NCBI RefSeq assembly: GCF_025144995.1
Contig: NZ_CP102250.1
Location: forward strand, 2,728,001-2,792,000
DNA length: 64,000 nucleotides
Reading direction: 5' to 3'
From: Alistipes indistinctus YIT 12060
GTDB lineage: Bacteria > Bacteroidota > Bacteroidia > Bacteroidales > Rikenellaceae
The position numbers and the translations under genes are program-made. Positions 18,392 to 27,800 of this stretch are shown here, in pieces; position 1 is the stretch's first letter; each line of letters starts with the position of its first letter. The notes beneath the pieces were generated by a model. It did not search any database and had not been told where the DNA came from. It saw only the letters and a list, made by a program, of their open reading frames with translations.

Positions 18392-19507
18392 TCACCGGTT
18401 TTCGTACATTTCGGAGTAATATTTTTGGTATTGACCGGATGTAACGTTATCGATCCATTTTTGGTTATCGAGGTACCAACGGACGGTTTTTTCGATGCCT
18501 TCTTCGAACTGGAGTGTCGGTTCCCATCCGAGTTCGTTTTTGAGTTTGGAGGAGTCTATAGCGTATCGCAGGTCGTGTCCGGCCCTGTCTGTGACGTAGG
18601 TAATCAGTTTTTCGCTGGTCCCTTCCGGCCTGCCCAGGAGTCGGTCGACGGTTTTGATGACGACCTTTATCAGGTCGATGTTCTTCCATTCGTTGAAGCC
18701 TCCGATGTTGTATGTACCGGCAATTTTACCTTCGTGGAAAATGAGGTCTATGGCCCTTGCGTGGTCCTCGACATACAGCCAGTCGCGTACGTTTTCACCT
18801 TTACCGTATACGGGCAGGGGCTTGTTGTGCCGGATGTTGTTGATGAACAGCGGGATCAGCTTTTCGGGAAACTGGAACGGCCCGTAGTTGTTCGAGCAGT
18901 TGGTGACGAGGGTGGGCATTCCGTACGTGTCGTGGAATGCCCTGACGAAGTGGTCCGAAGAGGCTTTGCTGGCCGAATACGGGCTGTGCGGGTCGTATTT
19001 TGTCGTTTCGGTGAAGAACTCCTCGCCGTAGGGTCCGCCTCCGCATTCGTTTCCGTCGGGTTCACCGTGGGGTTTTGTGAGCTCGAGTGCCCCGTAGACT
19101 TCGTCGGTGGATATGTGGTAAAATCGCTTTCCCTGGTAATCTCCGTTCCAGAACTCTTTTGCCGCCTGGAGCAGGGAGAGGGTTCCCATTACATTTGTCC
19201 GTGCGAAGGTGAAAGGATCCTTGATCGACCGGTCGACATGGCTTTCCGCTGCGAGGTGTATGACCCCGTCGATTCGGTATGTCCGGAAGGTTTCCAGCAT
19301 CTTCTCGAAGTCGCAGATGTCCGCCTTTACGAAGGTGTAGTTCGGCGCGTTCTCGATGTCCGCCAGGTTTGCGAGGTTTCCGGCATAGGTCAGTTTGTCG
19401 AGGTTGACGATTCGGTATTGGGGATATTTGTTGACCAGCAGCCGTACTACATGGCTGCCGATAAAACCGGCTCCGCCGGTGACGAGTAAATTGCGTTGGA
19501 AGGTCAT
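18392..19507 (-). CDS. rmlB: dTDP-glucose 4,6-dehydratase (RmlB)
   Basis: A 371-residue extended SDR enzyme that turns dTDP-glucose into dTDP-4-keto-6-deoxyglucose, the branch point for rhamnose and 3-amino-3,6-dideoxy sugars. Seen are NLLVTGGAGFIGSHVVR at the N-terminus, the RmlB-typical HLAAESHVDRSI, the catalytic SPYSASKASSDHFV (YxxxK) and NNYGPFQFPEKLIP. I start at the ATG at 19507; a TTG two codons earlier is less likely. It lies 12 bases after rmlD and 13 before the second ketoisomerase. Length is slightly above the usual 350 because of an insertion near ELTKPHGEPDGNECGGGPYGEE, common in Bacteroidales RmlB proteins. Confidence 0.95.
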   Translation of the reverse strand: MTFQRNLLVTGGAGFIGSHVVRLLVNKYPQYRIVNLDKLTYAGNLANLADIENAPNYTFVKADICDFEKMLETFRTYRIDGVIHLAAESHVDRSIKDPFTFARTNVMGTLSLLQAAKEFWNGDYQGKRFYHISTDEVYGALELTKPHGEPDGNECGGGPYGEEFFTETTKYDPHSPYSASKASSDHFVRAFHDTYGMPTLVTNCSNNYGPFQFPEKLIPLFINNIRHNKPLPVYGKGENVRDWLYVEDHARAIDLIFHEGKIAGTYNIGGFNEWKNIDLIKVVIKTVDRLLGRPEGTSEKLITYVTDRAGHDLRYAIDSSKLKNELGWEPTLQFEEGIEKTVRWYLDNQKWIDNVTSGQYQKYYSEMYENR

Positions 19508-19519
19508 ATGCAAGGAGAG

Positions 19520-20761
19520 TTAGATTGCCGTGCCGGCCGTTTGCGCCCCCAGGCGTTCGAGACATCGCTCGAGCGCATCGCGCCAGTAGGGTATCGTTAG
19601 GTTGAAAGTCTCTTTGATTTTGGTTTTGTCGAGCACGGAATAGCGGGGCCTTTCGACAGGGGAGGGGAACTCTTCGGAGTGGCAGGGTATCACCCGTGCG
19701 GGGTCGAGCCCTGCCAGTACCGCGATTTCGTGAGCGAAGTCGTACCAGGAGCATACCCCTTCGTTGGAAAAGTGGTAAGTCCCTTCGTTTCCCCGGTATG
19801 CCCCCGAGGAGATCATGCGGTGTATGGCCCCGGCGAGGTCTGCGGCGTACGTGGGCGTTCCCGCCTGGTCGAAGACCACTTTTACCCGGGGCGTCTGGGC
19901 CGTTAGCCGGAGCATGGTCTTGACGAAGTTGTTTCCGAACTCGGAGTAGAGCCATGCGGTACGCAGGATCAGTGCGGCACAGCCGGCTTCGGCGATGGCC
20001 TTCTCCCCGGCGAGCTTCGTGCGTCCGTATACGCCCAGCGGCCTTACGGGATCGTCCTCGCGGCGGGGGACGTTTCCGTCCCCTCCGAAGACGTAATCGG
20101 TGGAGATGTGGATCAGCGTGGCTCCCCGTTCCCGGGCTGCGGCAGCGAGGTTCGCCACTGCGCGGTGGTTGAGCAGGTCCGCCGTGGCTTCGTCCTCTTC
20201 GGCTTTGTTGACGTTGGTGTATGCGGCGCAGTTGACGATCACCTCCACGTCGTTCTCGCGCATCGTGCGCCGCACGGCTTGGGGATCGGTGATGTCCAGC
20301 TCGGCGACGTCGGTGAACAGGTAGCGGACGTTGCCCGGAGCGGTTGCTGCCGCCGGGGCTGTTGTCGCATCTGTCGCCGCGATCCTGCGCATTTCGTTGC
20401 CCAGCTGCCCGTTGGCTCCTGTGACGAGCACGGTTATGGCTGCGGTGCGCCTGCCGGTTCCGGGGAGCGTTGCGCTTCCCGCCGTAGCTGTGGGGGGCGT
20501 TGTCGCCGGGGCTGTTGTCGCATCTGTCGCCGCGATCCTGCGCATTTCGTTGCCCAGCTGCCCGTTGGCTCCTGTGACGAGCACGGTTATGGCTGCGGTG
20601 CGCCTGCCGGTTCCGGGGAGCGTTGCGCTTCCCGCCGTAGCTGTGGGGGGCGTTGTCGCCGGGGCTGTTTTTGCAGCAGTTGCCGCTGTGTCCGGCGCTG
20701 CGCCTGCGGTTTTCTCCGCCGTTGCGGGGGCCTGTGCCGCCGCCGTTTTATCGTTGGGCAT
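19520..20761 (-). CDS. rmlD: dTDP-4-dehydrorhamnose reductase (RmlD) with duplicated nucleotide-binding motif
   Basis: RmlD reduces dTDP-4-keto-L-rhamnose to dTDP-L-rhamnose. The body is normal: FTDVAELDITD, NCAAYTNVNKAE, HISTDYVFGGDG and the catalytic VYGRTKLAGE (YxxxK). From the ATG at 20761 the product is 413 residues, over 100 more than the usual 285-300. The excess is an Ala/Thr/Pro-rich leader in which the cofactor motif VLVTGANGQLGNEMRRIAA occurs twice, 51 residues apart, because of an exact DNA duplication. A GTG at 20431-20429, just before the second motif, would give a normal-sized protein of about 303 residues, so the true start is uncertain. The ATG start overlaps rmlC by 14 bases. 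Confidence 0.85.
   Translation of the reverse strand: MPNDKTAAAQAPATAEKTAGAAPDTAATAAKTAPATTPPTATAGSATLPGTGRRTAAITVLVTGANGQLGNEMRRIAATDATTAPATTPPTATAGSATLPGTGRRTAAITVLVTGANGQLGNEMRRIAATDATTAPAAATAPGNVRYLFTDVAELDITDPQAVRRTMRENDVEVIVNCAAYTNVNKAEEDEATADLLNHRAVANLAAAARERGATLIHISTDYVFGGDGNVPRREDDPVRPLGVYGRTKLAGEKAIAEAGCAALILRTAWLYSEFGNNFVKTMLRLTAQTPRVKVVFDQAGTPTYAADLAGAIHRMISSGAYRGNEGTYHFSNEGVCSWYDFAHEIAVLAGLDPARVIPCHSEEFPSPVERPRYSVLDKTKIKETFNLTIPYWRDALERCLERLGAQTAGTAI
20352..20669. repeat. Exact 153-bp in-frame tandem duplication within rmlD
   Basis: Unit 1 (20352-20504) and unit 2 (20505-20657) are identical base for base as far as I can compare by eye, and the first 12 bases of the unit recur at 20658-20669. 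The period of 153 is 51 codons, so the reading frame is kept. Each unit encodes the GxxGxxG cofactor-binding motif of RmlD plus a Thr/Ala/Pro-rich linker. Perfect identity suggests a recent event, or an assembly or culture variant. Confidence 0.92.
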
Positions 20762-21326
20762 AGTAATCCGTGTTATAGTCGAACAGTTCGGGCGCCTCAT
20801 CCAGTCGCGGATGGCGGCTGTCCTTTTCCGAGAGGAGCACGTCTGCGGGGTCGAGCCGCCAGTCGATACCGATCTGCGGGTCGTTCCAGGCGATCGCCCC
20901 TTCGCTCTGCGGCGCGTAAGGCGCATCGCACTTGTACTGGAAAAGCGCGCGGGGGCTCAGTACGGCGAAGCCGTGCGCGAAGCCGCGGGGGATGAACAGC
21001 TGGCGGTGGTTCTCTCCCGAAAGCTCGACGGCCACGTACCGTCCGAATGTGGGGGATCCGCGGCGGATGTCCACGGCCACGTCCAGTACGGCACCTTCCA
21101 CGACGCGCACCAATTTCCCCTGTGCATGTTCTCCGCGCTGGAAATGGAGCCCCCGCAGCACGCCGTATGAGGATCGCGATTCGTTGTCCTGTACGAAGCG
21201 GACCGGCCGGACCGATTTGTCGAACAATTGCCGTGAGTAGCTTTCAAAAAAGTATCCCCGCGCATCGCGGTGCAGTTCGGGCTCGAGGATCACGACCCCT
21301 TCGAGCGCAGTTTCGATAACTTTCAT
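20748..21326 (-). CDS. rmlC: dTDP-4-dehydrorhamnose 3,5-epimerase (RmlC)
   Basis: A 192-residue cupin that inverts C3 and C5 of dTDP-4-keto-6-deoxyglucose. Family features are the N-terminal MKVIETALEGVVILEPELH, DARGYFFESYSRQLFD, GVLRGLHFQ (the His of the catalytic pair), KLVRVVEGAVLDVAVDIR and the IPRGFAHGFAVLSP strand. Length is normal. The start is the ATG at 21326; an upstream in-frame extension to 21632 is Arg/Pro-rich and unrelated. The end overlaps the long form of rmlD. A GC-rich hairpin at 21419-21445 stands between rmlA and rmlC and could tune their relative expression. Confidence 0.94.
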   Translation of the reverse strand: MKVIETALEGVVILEPELHRDARGYFFESYSRQLFDKSVRPVRFVQDNESRSSYGVLRGLHFQRGEHAQGKLVRVVEGAVLDVAVDIRRGSPTFGRYVAVELSGENHRQLFIPRGFAHGFAVLSPRALFQYKCDAPYAPQSEGAIAWNDPQIGIDWRLDPADVLLSEKDSRHPRLDEAPELFDYNTDYYAQR

Positions 21327-21418
21327 AAAGACGAACCCCTCGTTTATATTTTGGGTTTTGGTGTAGAAGAGTGTTTGGCAGATGTTCCGGATTCGCCCGG
21401 GGCTCCTGCCGGATCGCT

Positions 21419-21445
21419 TCGCAGCCCGACAAGACCGGGCTGCGA
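21419..21445 (-). other. GC-rich hairpin in the rmlA-rmlC spacer
   Basis: Two perfect 10-base arms (21419-21428 and 21436-21445) flank the 7-base loop ACAAGAC. No U-tract follows on the minus strand, so it is more likely an mRNA-stability or pause hairpin than a full terminator. The surrounding spacer (21327-21493) holds no gene. Confidence 0.4.
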
Positions 21446-21493
21446 CGGACGGACGATGGCAGGGCGGAGATGCGTCTTGATCCCGTTTCCCGG

Positions 21494-22387
21494 TCAGCGC
21501 CCGTCGCGGGCGACCTCTGCGATCACTTTGAGCAGGTATTGTCCGTACTGGTTTTTGAGCATGGGTTCGGCCGCCTCGCGCAGTTTCCCTTCGGAGATCC
21601 AGCCGTTGCGGTAGGCGATACCCTCGAGGCATGCGATCTTGAGCCCCTGCCGCTTTTCGAGCACCTCGACGAAGATGGATGCCTCCGAGAGCGAATCGTG
21701 CGTTCCGGTGTCGAGCCAGGCGAAGCCGCGTCCGAGGGTCTGCACCTTGAGCGCACCCTCGGCGAGGAACCGCTGGTTCACCGAGGTGATCTCCAGCTCT
21801 CCGCGTGCGGAGGGTTTAATCGATTTGGCCACGGAGACCACCTCGTTCGGGTAGAAGTATAGCCCGACCACGGCATAGTTCGACTTCGGCTCTGCGGGCT
21901 TCTCCTCGATGGAGAGGCAGTTTCCCCGGCGGTCGAACTCCGCCACGCCGTACCGCTGGGGATCGTCGACCCAGTATCCGAATACGGTTGCCTTTTTTTC
22001 CGCTTCGGCGGTGCGTACTGCCCCTGCCAGCAGCTCGGAGAATCCGGCCCCCTGGAAGATGTTGTCCCCGAGTACGAGGCATACGGCATCGTCGCCGATA
22101 AATTCCTCGCCGATCAGGAACGCCTGCGCGAGCCCGTCGGGCGACGGCTGTTCGGCATAAGAGAGATGTACCCCATAATCGGATCCGTCGCCCAGCAGCC
22201 GCCGGAAAGAGGGCAGGTCACAGGGGGTGGAGATCACCAGGATCTCCCGGATTCCGGCCAGCATCAAAACCGACAGCGGATAGTAGATCATCGGCTTGTC
22301 GTAGATCGGGAGCAACTGCTTGGAAACTCCCTTCGTGATCGGGTACAGCCGCGTACCAGAACCCCCAGCCAATACAATGCCTTTCAT
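21494..22387 (-). CDS. rmlA: Glucose-1-phosphate thymidylyltransferase (RmlA)
   Basis: A 297-residue nucleotidyltransferase that makes dTDP-glucose from dTTP and glucose 1-phosphate, the entry step for all dTDP-sugars of this locus. The N-terminus has [20 protein letters not shown] and [17 protein letters not shown], followed by [14 protein letters not shown] and the product-site stretch [11 protein letters not shown], all typical of RmlA. Length is standard. The ATG at 22387 opens directly on the family N-terminus. It is the first enzyme gene after upxY, separated from it by 255 bases. Order rmlA-rmlC-rmlD-rmlB is kept. Confidence 0.95.
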   Translation of the reverse strand: MKGIVLAGGSGTRLYPITKGVSKQLLPIYDKPMIYYPLSVLMLAGIREILVISTPCDLPSFRRLLGDGSDYGVHLSYAEQPSPDGLAQAFLIGEEFIGDDAVCLVLGDNIFQGAGFSELLAGAVRTAEAEKKATVFGYWVDDPQRYGVAEFDRRGNCLSIEEKPAEPKSNYAVVGLYFYPNEVVSVAKSIKPSARGELEITSVNQRFLAEGALKVQTLGRGFAWLDTGTHDSLSEASIFVEVLEKRQGLKIACLEGIAYRNGWISEGKLREAAEPMLKNQYGQYLLKVIAEVARDGR

Positions 22388-22642
22388 GCGGATTGCCTTT
22401 GAAATTTAGTAAATAGAATGTTATCGTGAAATTGCCGTCCGAACTCTTGCCGGCGTAACCGACGCAGATACATGCGTTGCGTTATTCCTGATTCAGTACG
22501 AATAGTTTGAATCCCGAATTGTCGATGGTTATTGCTCGGGTGTTTTTGATGATTCACATTTGAGCGAAACCGAATGCGGAATAAACCGGCAACAGAGAGT
22601 GATAGTTGCAAACATTGGAACAGTCGCGGAAGAAAACTCGTG
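22388..22642 (-). other. Untranslated spacer between upxY and rmlA
   Basis: This 255-base stretch between the antiterminator gene and the first biosynthetic gene holds no gene I can support. A small stem of 5-6 pairs (CCCGA with TCGGG, minus strand, about 22510-22540) is visible. No Bacteroidota promoter match was found on the minus strand, so rmlA is probably read from the upxY promoter. Confidence 0.4.
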
Positions 22643-23164
22643 TCAGATTTTCTCCAGGAAATTGCCCGGAATGTATACGGTGGCCAGTGCCGCTACATCC
22701 TGCAGCCGGATGACCACTCTTTTATGTCCTTTGATACGGATCAACTCTCCTTCGATACCTTTGAACTGCCCCTCCGTCACGCGCACCCGGTCGCCGGGAC
22801 GTAGATCGGGGGAGACGAACTCGATCTGATCTTCGCAATGGCTGAGCAGGAAGATGAAGTCCTCCATCTGTTTGTCGGGCACAACGAGCAGCGAACGGGT
22901 CTCGCGATTACGCAGGTATCGCATTTCGAAACCGTAATCGTTGACTAATGCGATACTGCCGCGGAAATCGTAACGGATAAAAATGATTCCATTGACAATC
23001 GGTTCTTCAACGGCAACCCTCCGTGCCCCGAACTGTTTAACGACTTTGTGAAACGGGATGAAATGTTCGATGCCGAGGATTTCGAGGCGCTCTTTGATTT
23101 TTCTTTCCCGGCGGAATGTTTTCGCTACGTACCAGTGCAGTTCGGTCTGGGGGCTATCTGTCAT
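22643..23164 (-). CDS. upxY: UpxY-type NusG-like transcription antiterminator
   Basis: A 173-residue NusG paralogue of the kind that heads capsule loci in Bacteroidales. It rides with RNA polymerase and prevents early termination in its own long operon. The N-terminal NGN domain shows HWYVAKTFRRERKIKERLE and HFIPFHKVVKQFG, and PIVNGIIFIRYD. The C-terminal KOW domain holds RPGDRVRVTEGQFKGIEGEL (about 124-143) and ends with the UpxY-like VYIPGNFLEKI. It is first in the operon, 126 bases from the proposed promoter. No UpxZ-like partner was found nearby. Confidence 0.9.
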   Translation of the reverse strand: MTDSPQTELHWYVAKTFRRERKIKERLEILGIEHFIPFHKVVKQFGARRVAVEEPIVNGIIFIRYDFRGSIALVNDYGFEMRYLRNRETRSLLVVPDKQMEDFIFLLSHCEDQIEFVSPDLRPGDRVRVTEGQFKGIEGELIRIKGHKRVVIRLQDVAALATVYIPGNFLEKI

Positions 23165-23289
23165 TTCCTTCGGATAAAACCACGCCTAAGCTTCCAGACC
23201 GTGTGTATACGATCCTCGAAAATCGGGTTGAAGTGTGGGGTTCAGCTGCCTCATCTCTTAAACAGAGATATGACCGGTTGAAAGTCCTA

Positions 23290-23320
23290 CAAAAGTAGGA
23301 TAAAATTCTTTAGTAAGCAA
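23290..23320 (-). promoter_or_regulatory. Promoter of the polysaccharide operon
   Basis: On the minus strand TACTTTTG (23297-23290) is an exact match to the Bacteroidota -7 element TAnnTTTG. TTG of the -33 element lies at 23320-23318, with a spacing of 20 bases. Transcription should begin near 23283, giving a leader of about 120 bases before upxY. The -7 box sits inside the small inverted repeat TCCTACAAAAGTAGGA (23285-23300). No long flanking inverted repeats of an invertible promoter were seen. The rest of the 338-base gap (23165-23502) up to the divergent efflux operon holds no gene, and I found no clear promoter for that operon. Confidence 0.7.
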
Positions 23321-23502
23321 GCCTGAATGTGAATAGCAGTTGATTTTCAGTGTAGTACTATAACAGATGAAAATAGAGGGTTATAGTTGAAACGATAAAT
23401 GGAAGCAGTTGCAGTTCAGCGTCGTTTCCTTGTGGCCCGAATCTTTTTAGGAAAAAATATATATCTTGTCGGCCGATAGATTAGGGTAAAAACGATGTAG
23501 TT

Positions 23503-24807
23503 ATGAGAAACGGAGTAAACGTTTTTTGCTGGATGTCGTTTTGTGCGGCTCTGATGGGGGGCTGCAAAGAGGCTCCGGCTGAGATTCCGGTGGTCGGGGT
23601 GGAAGATGTGTTGGTCGACAATATCGAAATTTACGGGGATTATGTCGGCCTGATCAAGGCGGCCAGCCGTGTCGAGATCAATGCCCGGGTCGAAGGGTTT
23701 CTCGAAAAAATGACGTTCGAAGAGGGCAAACGGGTCCGCATGAACGAACCCCTCTTTTATATCAATGACGATCAGTATAAGGCGCGCGTCGAAAAGGCGA
23801 AGGCGCAGCTCAAGAAGGACGAAGCGCAGGCGGCCAAGGCCGAACGCGACGTACAGCGCCTGCGTCCGCTTTATGAGCAGAATGCCGCGAGCCAGCTCGA
23901 TCTGGACAATGCCGTAGCCGCGTTGGATATGGCTCGTGCGAGCGTGGCGATGAGCAAGGCCGATTTGCAGCAGGCCGAATTGGAGTTGAGTTACACGGTG
24001 GTGCGATCTCCGCTGACGGGCTATATCAGTGAACGGTACGCCGATATCGGCTCGTTGGTCGGCAAATCCAATTCCACACGGTTGGCTACCGTGGTCAAAA
24101 GCGATACGGTACTGGTCGATTTCAAACTGACGGCGCTCGATTACCTGCGCAGCCAACGGCGTAACGTCCATCTGGGCGAACTCGACACGTCTCGTTCGTG
24201 GCAGCCTACCGTTTCTGTGACATTGGCCGACAATTCGGCTTACGGTGAAAAAGGGATCGTCGATTTCGCGTCACCGCAGGTCGATCCCCAGACCGGGACT
24301 TTCGGGGTGCGTGCCGTATTGCCCAATCCGCACCAAGTGTTGTTACCGGGACAGTTTACGCGGGTCAGGTTGCTGCTCGACGTGCTGGAAAACGTAATGG
24401 TGGTACCCAAGAAGGCGATTTCAATCGAAAAGGGCGGTGCGTTTATTTTCGTCGTCCGGCCAGACAGTATCGTCGAAAAACGGTTTATCGAGTTGGGTGC
24501 CGAACAGGGCAACCGCGTGGTAGTGGACAGGGGGTTGTCTCCGGACGAGAAAATCGTATCCGAGGGGTATCAGAAACTCAAGCACGGCCAGCATGTGACG
24601 TGGACTTCGGACGACAGGTTCACTTCGGAAGAATTGAGGGGTGATAGTCAGCCGGATGCGAATCCGGGTGAGCAACGGCCGGCCGGAAAATCCGGGGATG
24701 CAGCCGCACGACAGCCGGCAGCAGGGCAGGCTGCCAAGGGGGCTAAAACCGCACAAGATGCCGAAGCTGTCAAGGCAGGGCCATCCAGTACTAACCAAAA
24801 CGAATAG
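23503..24807 (+). CDS. RND efflux periplasmic adaptor lipoprotein (AcrA/MexE type)
   Basis: A 434-residue membrane-fusion protein linking an inner-membrane RND pump to an outer-membrane channel. The N-terminus is a lipoprotein signal with lipobox LMGG-Cys21. Next come the beta-barrel/lipoyl region (DYVGLIKAASRVEINARVEGFLEKM), a long helical hairpin rich in Lys, Glu and Ala (about residues 95-155), and the returning lipoyl half SPLTGYISERYADIGSLVG. The last 60 residues are Gly/Ala/Gln-rich and probably disordered, which is longer than usual. Three bases separate it from the pump gene. The operon runs divergently from the polysaccharide locus. The drug substrate cannot be inferred. Confidence 0.92.
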   Translation: MRNGVNVFCWMSFCAALMGGCKEAPAEIPVVGVEDVLVDNIEIYGDYVGLIKAASRVEINARVEGFLEKMTFEEGKRVRMNEPLFYINDDQYKARVEKAKAQLKKDEAQAAKAERDVQRLRPLYEQNAASQLDLDNAVAALDMARASVAMSKADLQQAELELSYTVVRSPLTGYISERYADIGSLVGKSNSTRLATVVKSDTVLVDFKLTALDYLRSQRRNVHLGELDTSRSWQPTVSVTLADNSAYGEKGIVDFASPQVDPQTGTFGVRAVLPNPHQVLLPGQFTRVRLLLDVLENVMVVPKKAISIEKGGAFIFVVRPDSIVEKRFIELGAEQGNRVVVDRGLSPDEKIVSEGYQKLKHGQHVTWTSDDRFTSEELRGDSQPDANPGEQRPAGKSGDAAARQPAAGQAAKGAKTAQDAEAVKAGPSSTNQNE

Positions 24808-24810
24808 GCG

Positions 24811-27800
24811 ATGAAACCGGGATTTTTTATTGACAGACCGGTCTTTTCGACTGTTTTGTCCGTGCTGATCGTGTTGGTGGGTATCATCGGCCTCGTATCG
24901 CTGCCCATCGAGCAATATCCGCAGATTACCCCGCCCGTAGTCAAGATCAGCGCCTCTTATCCGGGAGCGAATGCCGCGACGGTGTCGCAGGCTGTCGCCA
25001 CGCCGCTGGAGCAAGAGCTCAACGGCACGCCCGGCATGATTTATATGGAGTCGAGCAGTTCCAACTCGGGCGGCTTGTCGATTACGGTGACGTTCGATGT
25101 GAGCACCGATGTCGATCTGGCGGCCGTCGAGGTGCAGAACCGTGTAAAACTGGCCGAGGCACGCCTTCCGGCCGAGGTGCTCCAGAACGGTATTTCGGTC
25201 GAGAAACAGGCCCCCAGCCAATTGCTGACGATTGCGCTGACCTCGGACGACCCGAAATTCAATGAGATCTACCTGAGTAATTACGCGACGATCAATGTCC
25301 TCGACGTGTTGCGGCGTATTCCGGGCGTCGGGCGCGTGTCGAATATCGGCAGCCGGTATTACGGCATGCAGATCTGGGTTTATCCCGATCGGCTGGCCAG
25401 TTTTGGATTGACGGTGAAGGATTTGCAGAATGCGCTGAAAGACCAGAACCGCGAATCGGCCGCCGGGGAACTGGGAAAGCCGCCTGTGGCGGGTGTCGAT
25501 GTAGCCATTCCGCTCACTGCGCCGGGGCGCCTGTCGTCGGTAAGCGATTTCGAAGAGATTGTAGTCCGGGCCAATCCCGACGGTTCGTTCATCCGCATGC
25601 GCGACGTTGCGCGGGTCTCGCTCGAAGCGTCGTCGTACAGCACCGAAAGCGGGCTGAACGGCAGCAATGCGGCGATCCTGGGGATCTATATGCTTCCGGG
25701 GGCCAATGCGATGCAGGTGGCCACCGAGGTGAAAGAGGCGATGAAAGAGATTGCGAAGGATTTTCCCGAAGGGCTGGATTACCTTGTCCCGTTCGATATG
25801 ACCGAGTATATCGCCGAATCGATCCACGAAGTGTATAAAACGTTGTTCGAGGCGCTGTTTCTGGTGATTCTGGTCGTCTTCCTCTCGTTACAGAGCTGGC
25901 GTACGGCGTTGATCCCGATCGTCGCGGTACCGATCTCGCTGGTGGGGACTTTCGGCTTTATGCTGATCATGGGCTTCTCGCTCAACATGCTGACGCTGCT
26001 GGGACTGGTCCTCGCCATCGGTATCGTGGTGGACGATGCGATCGTTGTGGTCGAGAACGTCGAGCGCATCATGGAGCAGCGTAAGATCGGGGCACGCGAG
26101 GCGACGCACATCGCGATGAAAGAGCTGACCGGCGCGCTGATCGCCACGTCGCTGGTGCTGGCTGCCGTCTTTATTCCGGTCAGTTTCCTGGCGGGCATCA
26201 CCGGTTCGCTGTTCCGGCAATTCTCGGTGACGATCGTCGTGTCCGTACTCATTTCTGCCGTCGTTGCGCTGACGCTGAGCCCGGCGATGTGCGCGATTAT
26301 CCTGCGGCCGCAAACCGGGCGCAAGAATATCGTATTCCGCAAAATCAACATCTGGCTCAACCGCGGCAATAAAAAGTACACACGTCTGTTAGGTGTGGTG
26401 CTGAACCGTCCGCGCCGGATCATGGCCGGTTTCGGGATGGTGCTCGTTTTGATTTTCGTACTCAGCAAATTTATTCCTTCGGGTTTCATTCCGCAGGAAG
26501 ATCAGGGTTTTTTCACCGTCGAACTGGCGATGCCCGAGGGAACGACCATTGAGCGGACGAGGGAGGTGACCGAACGTGCGATTGCTTACCTGGGTGGGCA
26601 CGATGCCGTGGAGTATGTGCAGAACGTAACCGGTTCGAGTCCCCGGGTGGGTACGAACCAGGGGCGTGCGACGCTCACGGTGATCCTCAAGCCGTGGAAA
26701 GAGCGCGATAAGAAGGTCGAAGAGGTGATGCGCGACGTGCAACGCGAGTTCCACGATTATCCGGAGATCAGTGCGTTCACGACCCGTCCGCCCGTGGTGC
26801 CGGGCCTCGGTTCGGCCGGTGGCGTCGAGTTCCAGTTGCAGGCCCGTTCTGGAGCCGAGTGGGATGACCTGGTGGCGGCGGTGGATACATTCCGGCGTTA
26901 TGCGGCAGAGACTTCCGAACTGGCCTCTGTCTCCACGTCGTTGCAGCCGGAGATTCCGCAGCTTTACTTCGATGTGGACCGCGATCAGGCGCAGTTGCTC
27001 GGAGTCCCGATGTCCGACATTTTCTCGACGATGAAAGCTTATCTGGGATCGGTCTATGTCAACGATTTCAACATGTTCAACCGCATCTACCGCGTATATA
27101 TCCAGGCGGATCAGGAGTTCCGTACGAACCGCGACGACATCAACCTCTTCTTCGTCAAAACCTCGTCCGGTTCGATGGTGCCGCTTTCGGCACTGGGCAA
27201 GACCGCTTACACGACCGGGCCGGGCAGTATCACGCGCTTTAATATGTATACTTCGGCTCCGATGCAGGTGACACCGGCCCCCGGCCGCAGTTCGGGACAG
27301 GCGATGGCGGCGATCGAGGAGATCGTCGACGAGCACTTGCCGGACAATATAGGCTTGGCCTGGAGCGGCCTTTCGTTTCAGGAGCAAAAGGCTTCGGGAC
27401 AGACCGGCAAGGTGATGGCCCTCGTGTTGCTGTTCGTTTTCCTGTTCCTTGCCGCGCAATACGAAAGCTGGATCGTGCCGCTGGCGGTGCTGTTGTCGTT
27501 GCCTGTGGCGGCGTTGGGCGCCTATTTGGGCATCGGTGCGCTGGGACTCGATCAGGATGTCTACTTCCAGATCGGTCTGGTGACGCTGATGGGGTTGGCG
27601 GCCAAAAACGCGATCCTGATCGTCGAATTCGCCAAGATACAGGTCGACGAAGGGGCCGATCCCGTTGCTGCTGCGATTCATGCCGCACAGTTGCGCTTCC
27701 GTCCTATCCTGATGACGTCGCTCGCGTTCGTACTCGGTATGTTGCCGATGGTGATCGCCTCGGGGCCCGGTTCGGCGAGCCGCCACTCGATCGGTACGGG

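Noticed and set aside
20108-21170. Plus-strand open frames of almost 300 codons rich in Cys, Arg, Ala and Val opposite rmlD and rmlC
   Set aside because: They mirror the 153-bp duplication and the real minus-strand genes; no start signal or homology supports them.
22384-22611. A 75-codon minus-strand frame between upxY and rmlA, considered as an UpxZ-like gene
   Set aside because: The Arg/Gln-rich sequence does not resemble UpxZ and overlaps the start of rmlA.
23165-23502. Invertible promoter of the kind found at Bacteroides capsule loci
   Set aside because: I found no pair of longer inverted repeats around the promoter; only a 16-base palindrome is present.
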